This document shows, piece after piece, positions 8,900 to 17,166 of a stretch of 64,000 nucleotides of DNA. Source of the stretch: Bog-950 sp035299425. Its GTDB lineage: Bacteria > Bacteroidota > Bacteroidia > Chitinophagales > LD1. The notes under the pieces are model-generated. The model was not told where the DNA came from, did not search any database, and saw only the letters and a list, made by a program, of their open reading frames with translations. Each line of letters opens with the position of its first letter. Position 1 is the first letter of the stretch. The stretch spans positions 1-64,000 of the forward strand of contig DATGWP010000067.1 of the NCBI GenBank assembly GCA_035299425.1, given 5' to 3'. The position numbers and the translations under genes were made by a program.

Positions 8900-8912
8900 A
8901 ATTTAAACGCAG

Positions 8913-8920
8913 CGAAAGTA
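8913..8920 (-). promoter_or_regulatory. -7-like box for the mreD-mrdA-rodA operon
   Basis: TACTTTCG on the minus strand (7/8 to TAnnTTTG), 13 nt before the mreD ATG. It implies that the operon starts at mreD rather than at a distant mreB. No clear -33 partner is seen. Confidence 0.45.
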
Positions 8921-9108
8921 AAAGAATAGGGCTATTGATTGCTTGTATTAAATAACACATAGTGTGAGTAACTGGCGGTTGGTAGTACGCCCGCCTGTTA
9001 TTCATTTGGGGCGTATTACAAACGCTGTTTAGAAACAAAATATTTCGTGCTAAACAACGGGCATTCAAAAATTAATTTAAATTTATAAGGTAATAAACAC
9101 ACCGCATT

Positions 9109-9465
9109 ATGAAGAAGAACAAACCTATAGCCGGATACCATATTTTGATGATACTTTCTGCCGTAGATGGAAAGTTTAATGTGAACGAAGACCTGATTAT
9201 TGAAAAATGGCTGGAGAAGGAATTTCCGCTGCGCGTAAATTTAGATAAGGAAACAGAACTGCTAAGCAAGCTGAACCCCGACGAATACATGATTCACTTT
9301 CAAAAGTGCATGACCGATTTTTATGAGGACAGCACCGAAGAAGAGCGGATAGACCTGATAGATTACGCCATACAATTGGCCAAGGCCGATAAGCGGATTA
9401 CCTACGAAGAGAACATCTTTATCAATGAGTTGTTCAACGAATGGACCGAAACCTCGATAGAGTAG
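9109..9465 (+). CDS. TerB-like small acidic protein
   Basis: 118 residues, no signal or membrane segment, rich in Glu/Asp. The pattern ILMILSAVDGKFNVNEDLIIEKWL ... IDYAIQLAKADKRITYEENIFINELF has two acidic A.DG.....E-type helix turns, as in the TerB/DjlA-like alpha-helical domain (tellurite-resistance TerB family). These domains are thought to bind metal and act with membrane proteins; a role in tellurite resistance should not be assumed. It is followed after 3 nt by a small membrane protein gene with an AGGAG ribosome-binding site overlapping the stop, so the two are probably translated together. Confidence 0.65.
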   Translation: MKKNKPIAGYHILMILSAVDGKFNVNEDLIIEKWLEKEFPLRVNLDKETELLSKLNPDEYMIHFQKCMTDFYEDSTEEERIDLIDYAIQLAKADKRITYEENIFINELFNEWTETSIE

Positions 9466-9468
9466 GAG

Positions 9469-9711
9469 ATGAGCCAGTCAGACATTACGGGATTTACGGG
9501 TGTAGCCATATTGCTATTGGCCTACCTGCTCAACCTTGTAAAAATCAACGATTACAAAAAGCGGATATACCTCACCATGAACTTTATAGGTGCAGGGCTG
9601 GCATGCCTGGCGTCGGTAATGATAGACTACAAACCCTTCATTATCCTCGAAGGTACCTGGTCGCTGGTTTCGTTTATGGCCTTGTTAGGCACGCTACGAA
9701 AGACTAAATAA
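9469..9711 (+). CDS. Small two-to-three-segment membrane protein (CBU_0592-like)
   Basis: 80 residues with hydrophobic segments at about 9-24, 35-50 and 57-74. It resembles the CBU_0592 family of small membrane proteins (ITGFTGVAILLLAYLLN, LNFIGAGLACLASV-like arrangement), whose function is unknown. The start ATG is preceded by AGGAG within the end of the TerB-like gene. Its stop codon overlaps the 3' end of the response-regulator gene on the other strand by 8 nt, so the genes converge with no terminator between them. Confidence 0.65.
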   Translation: MSQSDITGFTGVAILLLAYLLNLVKINDYKKRIYLTMNFIGAGLACLASVMIDYKPFIILEGTWSLVSFMALLGTLRKTK

Positions 9712-10414
9712 TTTCCTGGTTTTTCACCTCCAGAATATACCCGCTTTTGGGCAGATTAATTATTGATACATTAGTGTCATGCTGCAAGTGCTTACGTAAT
9801 TTTACCACATACACATCCATACTGCGGCCGGTAAAGTAGGTTACCTCCTTCCATATTTTACGCAATATATCTTCACGCTTCACCAGCTGATTTTTGTGGT
9901 CACAAAACTCTTTTAGCAACTCAGCTTCTTTAGGCGAAAGCACTTCTTTGCTACCATTAAGCGAAAGCGACCTGGCCGAAAAACTGAACTTGTATTTACC
10001 TATATCATAGCTATCCTGTACGGGTTTGCTATCCACTTTTTCGGTGCGCTTAAGTATCGCTTTTATTTTATGCAGCAGTATGTCGGCATCTACCGGCTTT
10101 ACAATGTAGTCGTCGGCACCAGTTTGGTAGCCGTTCAGCATATCGTCTTTGCGCGCCTTGGAAGTAAGAAAGAAGATAGGGATGCTTTTATTCTCTTTCC
10201 GTATCTGGTTAACCAATTCAATACCATCGCGCTTGGGCATCATAATATCCAGCACGCAAATATCGAAATGGTGGTTGCGGAATGTGTTCCATCCATCCAC
10301 CCCATCTTTTGTATGTATTACATCAAAGCCATTGAGGGTTAAGTAGTCTTTCAATATTTTGCCAAAGCTGATATCATCTTCGGCTAATAATATGCGGGGT
10401 TTTTTCTCTTCCAT
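9704..10414 (-). CDS. OmpR-family response regulator
   Basis: 236 residues. The receiver domain spans 7-120 with acidic pocket E12/D13/D14, phospho-acceptor D56 (VLDIMMP), T84 and K106 (KP motif). The C-terminal winged helix-turn-helix, about 140-230, contains LSPKEAELLKEFCDHKNQLVKREDIL and RSMDVYVVKLRKHL, diagnostic of the OmpR/PhoB DNA-binding domain. It is encoded 3 nt downstream of the histidine kinase gene and is its cognate partner. OmpR-family regulators bind direct repeats at about 11-bp period, and such an array is present at 12129-12165 in front of the operon. It resembles RprY-type regulators of Bacteroides, but I do not assign that name. Confidence 0.92.
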   Translation of the reverse strand: MEEKKPRILLAEDDISFGKILKDYLTLNGFDVIHTKDGVDGWNTFRNHHFDICVLDIMMPKRDGIELVNQIRKENKSIPIFFLTSKARKDDMLNGYQTGADDYIVKPVDADILLHKIKAILKRTEKVDSKPVQDSYDIGKYKFSFSARSLSLNGSKEVLSPKEAELLKEFCDHKNQLVKREDILRKIWKEVTYFTGRSMDVYVVKLRKHLQHDTNVSIINLPKSGYILEVKNQEII

Positions 10415-10417
10415 AAA

Positions 10418-12085
10418 TTATGCGGTTGGTAATTCAATAAAAAAACGGCTGCCTTCGGCCAGAGTACTTTCTACCCAAATCTTTCCACCGGCACCTTCTA
10501 TAACGCTTTTGGCAAAGCTAAGGCCAAGGCCAAAGCCTTTTACATCGTGCCGGTTGCCGGTATGGGCACGGTAAAATTTCTCAAACACATGCTTTTGGTC
10601 CGCTTTGCCTATTCCAATACCCGAGTCGGCCACGCAAAGCACTGCGCTCTGTGGCTTTTGTTGCAGTATTATTTTTATTTGAGGTGCTTCCTTTGAATAC
10701 TTCAAAGCATTGTCCAGCAGGTTACAAATAACCCCGCGCAACATATCTTTACCGGCATATACAAAAATATTTTCTGCCGGTACCACAGCCTCAATGGTAC
10801 CCCCATGCTGTGTAACCAGGGGGTCAAAAAGCTTTACTTCATCACGCACTAATTCGTTCAGGTTAATTTTTTCATACCCCTGGTGCTCATTGTTATTGCT
10901 CTCTGTAACTGCTGATTCCAGTATTCTATCTACATGGCGCGATAATTTTTTCACCTCCCCTTTTATCATACCCGAGTACTCATTCACCATATCAGGTTGT
11001 GAGCTTACGCCCGCAAGTAAAAGTGTATCGGCCGTCATAGATATAGTAGCCAAAGGAGTCTTTAACTCGTGGGTCATATTATTTATAAAGTCATTGGTTA
11101 TTTCCGATATCTTTTTTTGCTTAAAAATAAGATGCAGCGAATAGGCAAATGCAGCCACTATAACAAATGTAAAGCAGATAGAAAGCAGTAACATGCCTGC
11201 CAGCGACGAGAAAATATATTGAAACCGCGCCGGAAAATTAACCAACAGCAGCGAGCTGGCTTCTATAAAATCGGTAGCCAGCAAAGGCGATTTGTAAGCA
11301 AAATCCCGAAGCGGACTTTCCGATGCGGCTTTGTTTATCATCAGCGTATCGCCTTTGGTGCAATAGGTAGCAAAATCGAAATTGGAAGGCAGGCCGGCTT
11401 CTTTAAATTCCTTACCTATAGAAGCTCGTATTTTTGCCGAGTCTATTACATCATAAATATCCTTCGCATCCATTTGGCTCATGGCGTATTCATCGGCCAC
11501 ACATTGTACAATGTTCATCAGGTTGCTTTTGCTGCCCGGTGCCGATGGCGTGCTGGGTGGCATGGGCGGTGCCACCGGTGCAGCGGGAAGCATAAAGGCT
11601 GCATCCGATACTATTGGTTCCGGTTCCTCGCCAAGCACATTGATGGTGGCTATTTCCTGCTGGCCATTGTCGTTTACATTCACCATAGCAATTACCTGCC
11701 GGTTGCGGTGTACGCTGCGCATATTCATGTTCGCGTCCAATGCCTCTTCTCCACACACTAGTACCGAGCTTTGTGCCCTCACTTCTTCCTGCTCTACTTC
11801 GCTATCGTTTATGTTTATCATAAACTTGTAAAAGCCGGGGTCCTGCTTCATTACCTGCTTGCGCGCTGCCGAATCTTTCTCCAGCTTTTCGGTTATCAGG
11901 TGTACTCCGTATTTGCTTTCCAGGTCGGCCGATACTCGAATCATGGCCATTTTTACACTGCGGTCAAACTGTTCCTGTTTTAGCAGCACCGCATTGCTTA
12001 TCCATAAAAACTGGATAACGGTAACACCTATAAGCGCCAGGCTCATAAGCGCAATTAAGATGCGTATACTTTGTTTCGATTTCAT
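10418..12085 (-). CDS. Membrane sensor histidine kinase
   Basis: 555 residues from ATG 12085 (a TTG at 12097 is in frame but less likely). TM1 lies at about 10-32 and TM2 at about 295-320, enclosing a periplasmic domain of about 260 residues. That domain has a Pro/Ala-rich stretch at 167-183 and a few Cys. The kinase core follows: H-box NNMTHELKTP with H339, N-box NLLDNALKYS (455-464), G1 VADSGIGIG (485-493), F-box FEKFYRAH (501-508) and G2 GFGLGL (517-522). All catalytic motifs are intact. There is no HAMP or PAS domain between TM2 and the H-box. It forms a two-component system with the regulator 3 nt downstream. The signal is unknown. Confidence 0.92.
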   Translation of the reverse strand: MKSKQSIRILIALMSLALIGVTVIQFLWISNAVLLKQEQFDRSVKMAMIRVSADLESKYGVHLITEKLEKDSAARKQVMKQDPGFYKFMININDSEVEQEEVRAQSSVLVCGEEALDANMNMRSVHRNRQVIAMVNVNDNGQQEIATINVLGEEPEPIVSDAAFMLPAAPVAPPMPPSTPSAPGSKSNLMNIVQCVADEYAMSQMDAKDIYDVIDSAKIRASIGKEFKEAGLPSNFDFATYCTKGDTLMINKAASESPLRDFAYKSPLLATDFIEASSLLLVNFPARFQYIFSSLAGMLLLSICFTFVIVAAFAYSLHLIFKQKKISEITNDFINNMTHELKTPLATISMTADTLLLAGVSSQPDMVNEYSGMIKGEVKKLSRHVDRILESAVTESNNNEHQGYEKINLNELVRDEVKLFDPLVTQHGGTIEAVVPAENIFVYAGKDMLRGVICNLLDNALKYSKEAPQIKIILQQKPQSAVLCVADSGIGIGKADQKHVFEKFYRAHTGNRHDVKGFGLGLSFAKSVIEGAGGKIWVESTLAEGSRFFIELPTA

Positions 12086-12094
12086 ATAACCACC

Positions 12095-12102
12095 CAAAAA
12101 TA
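12095..12102 (-). promoter_or_regulatory. -7 box for the histidine kinase-response regulator operon
   Basis: TATTTTTG on the minus strand is a full TAnnTTTG match and ends 9 nt before the kinase ATG. No TTG/TTTG is found about 19-21 nt upstream. Instead the TTAAC array begins there, as expected for an activator-dependent promoter. Confidence 0.6.
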
Positions 12103-12128
12103 AAGCCTTATGGCCACTGTTATTTACT

Positions 12129-12165
12129 TTAACGTTTCATTAACCAGCCTTAACCCTTCATTAAC
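12129..12165. promoter_or_regulatory. Four phased TTAAC boxes, predicted OmpR-family regulator site
   Basis: TTAAC occurs at 12129-12133, 12140-12144, 12150-12154 and 12161-12165, with start-to-start spacing 11, 10 and 11 bp. Two copies sit in the longer repeat TTCATTAACC (12136-12145 and 12157-12166, period 21). The array lies between the divergent kinase operon and the secreted-protein gene, ending about 27 bp from the kinase -7 box. Direct repeats at one helical turn are the usual form of PhoB/PhoP/OmpR sites. Assignment to the adjacent regulator is inference. Confidence 0.6.
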
Positions 12166-12234
12166 CCAAAGCCACGCGCTACTGCGGCATCTTCGTGTTG
12201 TAAAACGGTTATTATCCCATTTAAATTATACGGA

Positions 12235-13047
12235 ATGAAAAGAATAAAACTACATCTGCTTTTTCTACTCCTGATTTTTATTCAAACCGGCTTTGCACAA
12301 CATAGCAAAGATAACAAGGCTGAAAAATACAGGATTAAGATAGTTAAAAATGAGAATGGAAAAGAGCAGGTGATTGACCAGACCTTTGCCACCCGTGAGG
12401 CTATGGTTGATTTTATCCGGTCAAACGAGCTGGACATGCCCGAAAGTCCACCCACACCCCCTGTAGCTCCGGCACCGCCCTGTGCACCAGCAGCACCAAC
12501 TACAGTTAAGTGCCAGAAAGAAGTAAAAGAATGCCGCAAAGTGGTTATAGTAGAAAATGAAGAAGGCGATAAGGCCTCACAAGCAAAAACTAAAATCATT
12601 ACTGAAAACATATCACTGGCCGGTGACCGCGAAATAATAGAAAGGGAGCTTGAAAATACAGACGGTGAAGAAGTAAAAGTGATAATTATTAAGCGCTCGC
12701 CGAAGGCCAAGCAAAAAGTGATAGAGATAGAAACAGAATTAACAGATGAAACCACGGAGGCTGAGGGAAAAACAGCAGAAAAGGCACCGGTTACTATCAG
12801 CGGGTTAAAATTATACCCAAACCCCAACAAAGGCGAGTTCAACATTGTGTTTAACACCAGTAAACCTACCGATGTAAAGCTACGCCTGAGCGGCCTAAAC
12901 GGCAAAGAGGTTTACAGCGAAACGCTGAAAAACTTTAGTGGCCATTTTGAAAAAACAATTACACGGCCCAACCTTACACCTGGTATGTACATACTTGATG
13001 TAGAGGCAGAGGGCATTAAAGAGTCTACGCGAGTAGAAGTGCAGTAG
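12235..13047 (+). CDS. Secreted protein with T9SS type A sorting domain
   Basis: 270 residues. A signal peptide (MKRIKLHLLFLLLIFIQTGFAQ) is followed by a charged region, a Pro/Ala-rich segment at about 67-87 (PPTPPVAPAPPCAPAAP) and a Glu/Lys-rich middle. The last 80 residues (LKLYPNPNKGEFNIVF ... LRLSGLNGKEVYSETLKN ... LTPGMYILDVE) are a type A T9SS C-terminal sorting domain, which sends the protein through the Por secretion system to the cell surface. The gene is divergent from the two-component operon across the TTAAC array, so it is a probable target. The kinase sensor region has a similar Pro/Ala run; any link is speculative. Function unknown. Confidence 0.8.
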   Translation: MKRIKLHLLFLLLIFIQTGFAQHSKDNKAEKYRIKIVKNENGKEQVIDQTFATREAMVDFIRSNELDMPESPPTPPVAPAPPCAPAAPTTVKCQKEVKECRKVVIVENEEGDKASQAKTKIITENISLAGDREIIERELENTDGEEVKVIIIKRSPKAKQKVIEIETELTDETTEAEGKTAEKAPVTISGLKLYPNPNKGEFNIVFNTSKPTDVKLRLSGLNGKEVYSETLKNFSGHFEKTITRPNLTPGMYILDVEAEGIKESTRVEVQ

Positions 13048-13090
13048 GTTAAGAATCGGTTATCGCAAATATCATTTTGCTTACTGCATG

Positions 13091-13118
13091 GCCGGTAGAT
13101 TTTTCTACCGGCTATTTT
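13091..13118 (+). terminator. Intrinsic terminator of the sorting-domain protein gene
   Basis: GCCGGTAGA and TCTACCGGC form a 9-bp stem around TTTT (13091-13112), followed by TATTTTTTATT. Confidence 0.85.
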
Positions 13119-13121
13119 TTA

Positions 13122-14375
13122 TTACTCTTCTGCCGCACACATTATTTTTTCGCTGAGCACATACCTGGCAATTGCATCGCCCATGGCCTTGTAGCCTTCG
13201 GTGTTATGGTGCAGATCGGTTTTCCAATAATAAGCCGAAGAGTTTTGTTTTGTAATTGCACCAGACCGAACAAATTCTGTTTTCAGGTTCACAATTCGCA
13301 AAGATTTATCTGCAGCAAGTTTTTCAGCTAATGAATCTAAGGCAAAATCGCCGGATATGATTTCTTGTTCGCGCGGGTGAAAAACCACTACCAGGTTAAA
13401 GTTTTTTTGCTTAGCCAGTTTATCAAATTGCTTAATACAAAAACTAATAGAATCGAGAGCTTCTTTTCCCCTTTGCGCTTTCTCCTTAAAAGTCAGCATA
13501 GTCCAGTCTAAATTATGCGAACTATGCATTATTGCCCTGAAAATAAAACTAACTGCATACAGCCTCTCCCAGGCTGGGGGGCTGTTAAACTGTAGTTTGC
13601 CGCCTGGCTTAAACCGGTCGCGGCCGCCCTTTATAATTATATCATCTATATCGCTGGAGTTAACACAGAGCACCACCGTATTAGGGTGATACTCTTCCAA
13701 CAGTTTTTCCAAAACCAGGTATTCAAAAAACACATCGCTGCCCTTAGCCCCGGCGTTAAATGTGCGCACCTTGCAATTGCTTTTTGCATTCATATTCCTT
13801 TCAAAAAACCTAAGCCAGGTTGAATCGCCATGGGTACCTGTGCCCTCGGTAAAGGAATCACCCAGGCCTATTACCAAATGTGCAGTATCATCTGCCAATG
13901 GTGGCTTTTCGCCCTCTCTAAACCCTTGCGAATTATACTTGTGTTCCCAATGGCGTGAGCCTATACCGGTTTTCTCCATGCTATTAGGTTCATTTTTTAA
14001 ATACCAATAATTGGTTTGGCCAAAGAGGTATGTTTTAATATCGCACCAATCGTATATGTATGAGTAAAAAGAAAAATAGGGAGCGCCGAGTTGTTCAGAA
14101 TAAACCAGGTTTTTTTTGAAGATATACCTCAACGCGTATTCACCACAGAAAAGGGTGAGGCAGGTTGTTACAATTAATACTTTAAAATTGGGATTTATAG
14201 ATGCCTTAAACCGATTGCTTAAAACATCTATAAACAGAATGGCCGAAATACACAGTGTAATATAGAATAGTGTAGTAGTAGCCGGGGTAGCTATGCCGAA
14301 ATAAAGAAGAATGCCAAACTTTAGCACATACCAGACAAATACTAACCATGCAGCAACAGCAATAAATTTTTCCAA
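13122..14375 (-). CDS. Membrane-anchored SGNH/GDSL-family hydrolase or acyltransferase
   Basis: 417 residues. Two to three hydrophobic segments fill the first 80 residues. The rest is an SGNH fold: block I IGLGDSFTEGTG with nucleophile S174, a block III-like LCVNSSDIDD, and a C-terminal DLHHNTEGYKAMGDAIA in which D387 and H390 give the DxxH of block V. SGNH proteins of this design deacetylate or acylate cell-surface sugars, or act as esterases; the substrate cannot be told. The start is a TTG at 14375; no ATG fits before the first membrane segment. It converges on the terminator at 13091 and is divergent from hflX. Confidence 0.72.
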   Translation of the reverse strand: MEKFIAVAAWLVFVWYVLKFGILLYFGIATPATTTLFYITLCISAILFIDVLSNRFKASINPNFKVLIVTTCLTLFCGEYALRYIFKKNLVYSEQLGAPYFSFYSYIYDWCDIKTYLFGQTNYWYLKNEPNSMEKTGIGSRHWEHKYNSQGFREGEKPPLADDTAHLVIGLGDSFTEGTGTHGDSTWLRFFERNMNAKSNCKVRTFNAGAKGSDVFFEYLVLEKLLEEYHPNTVVLCVNSSDIDDIIIKGGRDRFKPGGKLQFNSPPAWERLYAVSFIFRAIMHSSHNLDWTMLTFKEKAQRGKEALDSISFCIKQFDKLAKQKNFNLVVVFHPREQEIISGDFALDSLAEKLAADKSLRIVNLKTEFVRSGAITKQNSSAYYWKTDLHHNTEGYKAMGDAIARYVLSEKIMCAAEE

Positions 14376-14409
14376 AACAGCGGGGGCGGTTTAATTTATT
14401 TGGTTTTAT

Positions 14410-14434
14410 AAATTTATAAAACAAATTTATAAAA
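14410..14434. repeat. Short tandem AT repeat
   Basis: AAATTTATAAAA occurs at 14410-14421 and again at 14423-14434 (13-nt period) in the divergent SGNH/hflX intergenic region. It may be an UP-like curved element; function unknown. Confidence 0.4.
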
Positions 14435-14561
14435 TATTGTATTTATTTTATTACCCATTAGTAAAGTGCATTTTACGAGGTTTAGCACATAGGCCGGCAA
14501 GGGGTTGCTACCGGTTTTCGTTACAGTTTGTTAGCAATGGCTTAGCCTGCGCAGGATTTCC

Positions 14562-14569
14562 TATCTTCG
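14562..14569 (+). promoter_or_regulatory. -7-like box for hflX
   Basis: TATCTTCG followed by CCGCCC, 15 nt before the ATG. It matches TAnnTTTG at 7/8 positions. The extension TTCGCCGCC resembles TTTGCCGCC at the tetR promoter. Confidence 0.5.
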
Positions 14570-14584
14570 CCGCCCAATTGATAT

Positions 14585-15832
14585 ATGAAAGACAAAACAA
14601 AATTCGGAATAGATAACACTATCGTGCATGTTGAAACCGCTGTGCTTGTAACGTTTGTACCAAAAGAGCAAAGCGATGAGCAAACCACAGAATACCTGGA
14701 TGAGCTGGAGTTTTTGGCAGAGACGGATGGAGTAAAAACCCTTAAACGGTTTACACAGCGCCTGCCACACCCCGATAACAAAAGTTATGTAGGCAAGGGT
14801 AAACTGGAAGAAATACGCGCGTATGTAGAAAGCCATAATGTTGACCTGGTACTGATAGATGATGAGATTTCGCCCTCGCAGCAGCGCAATATAGAGGAGG
14901 TGGTAAAGAAACGCGTGCTGGACCGCAGCATGCTTATACTCGATATTTTTGCCCAGCGGGCCCGCACGGTGCAGGCTAAAACACAAGTGGAGCTAGCTCA
15001 GCTACAGTATATGCTGCCCCGACTGAAAGGTATGTGGACCCACCTTGAAAGACAGCGGGGTGGTACAGGTACGCGTGGTGGTGCGGGTGAAAAGGAAATA
15101 GAAACTGACCGCCGGATGGCCGAAAAGAAAATTACCCTGCTGAAAGATAAACTAAAAGAGATAGATAAGCAGAATGTAACGCGCCGCAAAAGCCGCGGCG
15201 AAATGGTGCGGGTAGCGCTGGTAGGTTATACTAACGTGGGCAAATCTACCCTGATGAACCTGTTGGCCAAGGAAACTGTGTTTGCCGAGAATAAACTGTT
15301 TGCCACGCTTGATACTACAGTGCGCAAGGTTACTTTTAATACTATCCCCTTCCTGTTAAGCGATACGGTTGGTTTTATCCGCAAACTGCCTCACCATTTG
15401 GTAGAGAGTTTTAAATCGACACTGGACGAAGCGCTGGAGGCAGATATATTATTGCATGTGGTAGATATATCGCACCCGGCTTTTCAGGACCAGATGAATG
15501 TAGTAAACGAGATATTGAAGGAGCTTAAATGCGACGATAAACCGGTTATCATCATTTTCAATAAAATGGATTTGTATGAGCAAAAGCAGTATGATGAGTT
15601 TTTGCCCGATGATGTGAAGAAAAGCCTGCTGGAAGAGTTAAAGCAAAGCTGGATGGCTAAAACGCACGATAACTGCATTTTTGTTTCGGCCATACAAAAC
15701 CGCAACACTGCCGACCTGCGCGAGTTGTTGTTCCAAAAAGTAAAGAAACTATACTTAGAACGGTACCCTTACAAGGCCGGCTACTGGACCGATTACACCG
15801 AGCAGAATTTTGAAGGGCAGGAGGAGGAGTAA
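14585..15832 (+). CDS. hflX: GTPase HflX
   Basis: 415 residues. The N-terminal HflX domain (about 15-110), a helical and glycine-rich linker (ERQRGGTGTRGGAGEKEIETDRR, 155-177) and the Obg/TRAFAC GTPase domain are all present: G1 GYTNVGKST at 214-222, G3 DTVGF at 260-264 and G4 NKMD at 326-329. HflX splits stalled or idle 70S ribosomes after heat or antibiotic stress. The C-terminal 60 residues carry the usual small domain (FVSAIQNRNTADLRELLFQKV). Monocistronic, with its own promoter and hairpins after the stop. Confidence 0.95.
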   Translation: MKDKTKFGIDNTIVHVETAVLVTFVPKEQSDEQTTEYLDELEFLAETDGVKTLKRFTQRLPHPDNKSYVGKGKLEEIRAYVESHNVDLVLIDDEISPSQQRNIEEVVKKRVLDRSMLILDIFAQRARTVQAKTQVELAQLQYMLPRLKGMWTHLERQRGGTGTRGGAGEKEIETDRRMAEKKITLLKDKLKEIDKQNVTRRKSRGEMVRVALVGYTNVGKSTLMNLLAKETVFAENKLFATLDTTVRKVTFNTIPFLLSDTVGFIRKLPHHLVESFKSTLDEALEADILLHVVDISHPAFQDQMNVVNEILKELKCDDKPVIIIFNKMDLYEQKQYDEFLPDDVKKSLLEELKQSWMAKTHDNCIFVSAIQNRNTADLRELLFQKVKKLYLERYPYKAGYWTDYTEQNFEGQEEE

Positions 15833-15840
15833 AATCAGAT

Positions 15841-15875
15841 TAGACTTCTGAAGTTGTAAAAACTTCGGAAGTCTA
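15841..15875. repeat. Strong hairpin after hflX
   Basis: TAGACTTCTGAAGTT pairs with AACTTCGGAAGTCTA (15-nt arms, one mismatch, 5-nt loop). On the plus strand A-rich sequence follows it, not a T-run, so it may protect the hflX 3' end rather than act as a classic terminator. Confidence 0.55.
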
Positions 15876-15884
15876 AAAATAAAA

Positions 15885-15909
15885 GCCCCTTCCGGAAACC
15901 GGAAAGGGC
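15885..15909 (-). terminator. Terminator of the PadR-PspC-GIN-RDD operon
   Basis: GCCCTTTCCGG/CCGGAAGGGGC hairpin (11-nt arms, one mismatch, AAA-type loop). Read on the minus strand it is followed by TTTTATTTTT, and it lies about 50 nt beyond the RDD stop codon. Confidence 0.75.
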
Positions 15910-15960
15910 ACCAACCAACAAAAAGTAATTGCGATAACCTGTTTGTGTGGCGGAGAATTC

Positions 15961-16362
15961 TTACTGCTTTACTACCAGCGTATCTGCAATTTTATCGTGC
16001 AAGCCCTGGTTCCGTTCATCGAATAGTATCATGATATAGCCTATGCCTAAAATGGCTGAGGACAGAATTTTAGAAAGGTTGCGCAGCAAGGCTTTAGAAA
16101 AATCGAGGCGTTGACCGTGCTCATCGGTCACCTTAATGCCCATAGCTATTTTGCCAATGGTAGCCTGGTAGCGCGATGATTCCATTTGCGCGTAGTACAA
16201 AAACACCAGCACCAGTTTCCAGAAGCCAAGGCCCAGTAAGCTCCAGCTAAAATCCCACGATAGCAGGCAAAATACTGTAGATACTACCAGGTGGTCTATA
16301 ACAAAGGCCATCAACCGGCGCGGTGCTGTGGCATATTGATTGTTGAATGATATTACTTGCAT
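15961..16362 (-). CDS. RDD family membrane protein
   Basis: 133 residues with three hydrophobic stretches. The RDD signature is clear: APRRLMAFVIDHLV near the N-terminus (R..AF.ID), then SSRYQATIGKIAMGIKVTDEHGQRLDFSKALLRNLSKILS. RDD proteins are small membrane proteins of mostly unknown role; some have been linked to ion transport. Last gene of the minus-strand operon after the GIN-domain lipoprotein (31-nt gap), followed by a good terminator. Confidence 0.85.
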   Translation of the reverse strand: MQVISFNNQYATAPRRLMAFVIDHLVVSTVFCLLSWDFSWSLLGLGFWKLVLVFLYYAQMESSRYQATIGKIAMGIKVTDEHGQRLDFSKALLRNLSKILSSAILGIGYIMILFDERNQGLHDKIADTLVVKQ

Positions 16363-16393
16363 GGTATACTATTTAATGTGTTTTTCAATTGTT

Positions 16394-17143
16394 CTATTCT
16401 ACTTTTTTAACCTGGCCTACTCCTGCCACGTCCATTTCCTTTACCAGGCCCGGGCCTTTGTAATACAGCGTGCCTACCGATTCTGAACGGATATAGAATG
16501 CACTATCGGCATATACTTCGGCTGTGCCTATAGCGGTGTTGTGTATCATCAGCGTGCCCGCCTTTAACCCATAAGCAGATAAGGTGCCTACGCTTTTGTT
16601 GTTAATACGCGCCTCGCGCACTTTGCCCTTAAGCGTAGTAGCGCCTACCGAGTTAAAATTTGTGCGCAAAAAATCTGCTTCAATTTCAAGGTTTAGCTTG
16701 CCTACCGATTCTGAATTTACCTGTAGCGAATCGAGCTTAAGCGGCCCCCAGGTAGTAAGCGAACCAACGGATTTGAACTCCAGCTCATCTATCTTTTTAA
16801 GATTAATAAACACCTTTATTTTTTTCGACTTATCGGTTAAAGCGTTGTCGTCCATAGTTATGCTTAGCTTGTCTCCATCGTTAGTTACATGTATATGCTG
16901 TTGCACATCTTCTTCGGCCTCTACCTTTACGCTTTCCATGCCACTGCCATCCTGAGAAAGCTCTACCGGAAAAATCCCTTCCACATATATTTTACTAAAG
17001 GACCTAACTGAGCGGATTTGGGTAGCTACTTTATCGCCACCTTCATGCCTTTTTTCCTTTTTGTCTTTTCCACGGCAGGCACTCAGCATTAGCAAGCTCA
17101 TACCCAGGGCCGAGAAAACGATTAACGCAATTATTAGTTTCAT
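16394..17143 (-). CDS. GIN-domain (DUF2807) lipoprotein
   Basis: 249 residues. The lipobox MLSAC at about 19-23 predicts a lipoprotein. The rest is a head GIN domain (DUF2807), a beta-helical fold seen here as repeated units: EFKSVGSLTTWG, NSESVGKLNLEIE, NFNSVGATTLKG, NNKSVGTLSAYG and RSESVGTLYYKG. The SVG triplet recurs at roughly 20-22 residue spacing. Similar proteins are often called putative autotransporter adhesins without direct proof. It lies 23 nt after pspC-like gene and in one operon with PadR and RDD, a combination repeated in many Bacteroidota. Confidence 0.82.
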   Translation of the reverse strand: MKLIIALIVFSALGMSLLMLSACRGKDKKEKRHEGGDKVATQIRSVRSFSKIYVEGIFPVELSQDGSGMESVKVEAEEDVQQHIHVTNDGDKLSITMDDNALTDKSKKIKVFINLKKIDELEFKSVGSLTTWGPLKLDSLQVNSESVGKLNLEIEADFLRTNFNSVGATTLKGKVREARINNKSVGTLSAYGLKAGTLMIHNTAIGTAEVYADSAFYIRSESVGTLYYKGPGLVKEMDVAGVGQVKKVE

Positions 17144-17166
17144 AGTGTTGGTTTGTGGTTTTACTA

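Noticed and set aside
11219..11831. Long plus-strand open frames opposite the histidine kinase gene
   Set aside because: They have no ribosome-binding site or recognisable domain and mirror the codon pattern of the kinase; they are antisense shadows.
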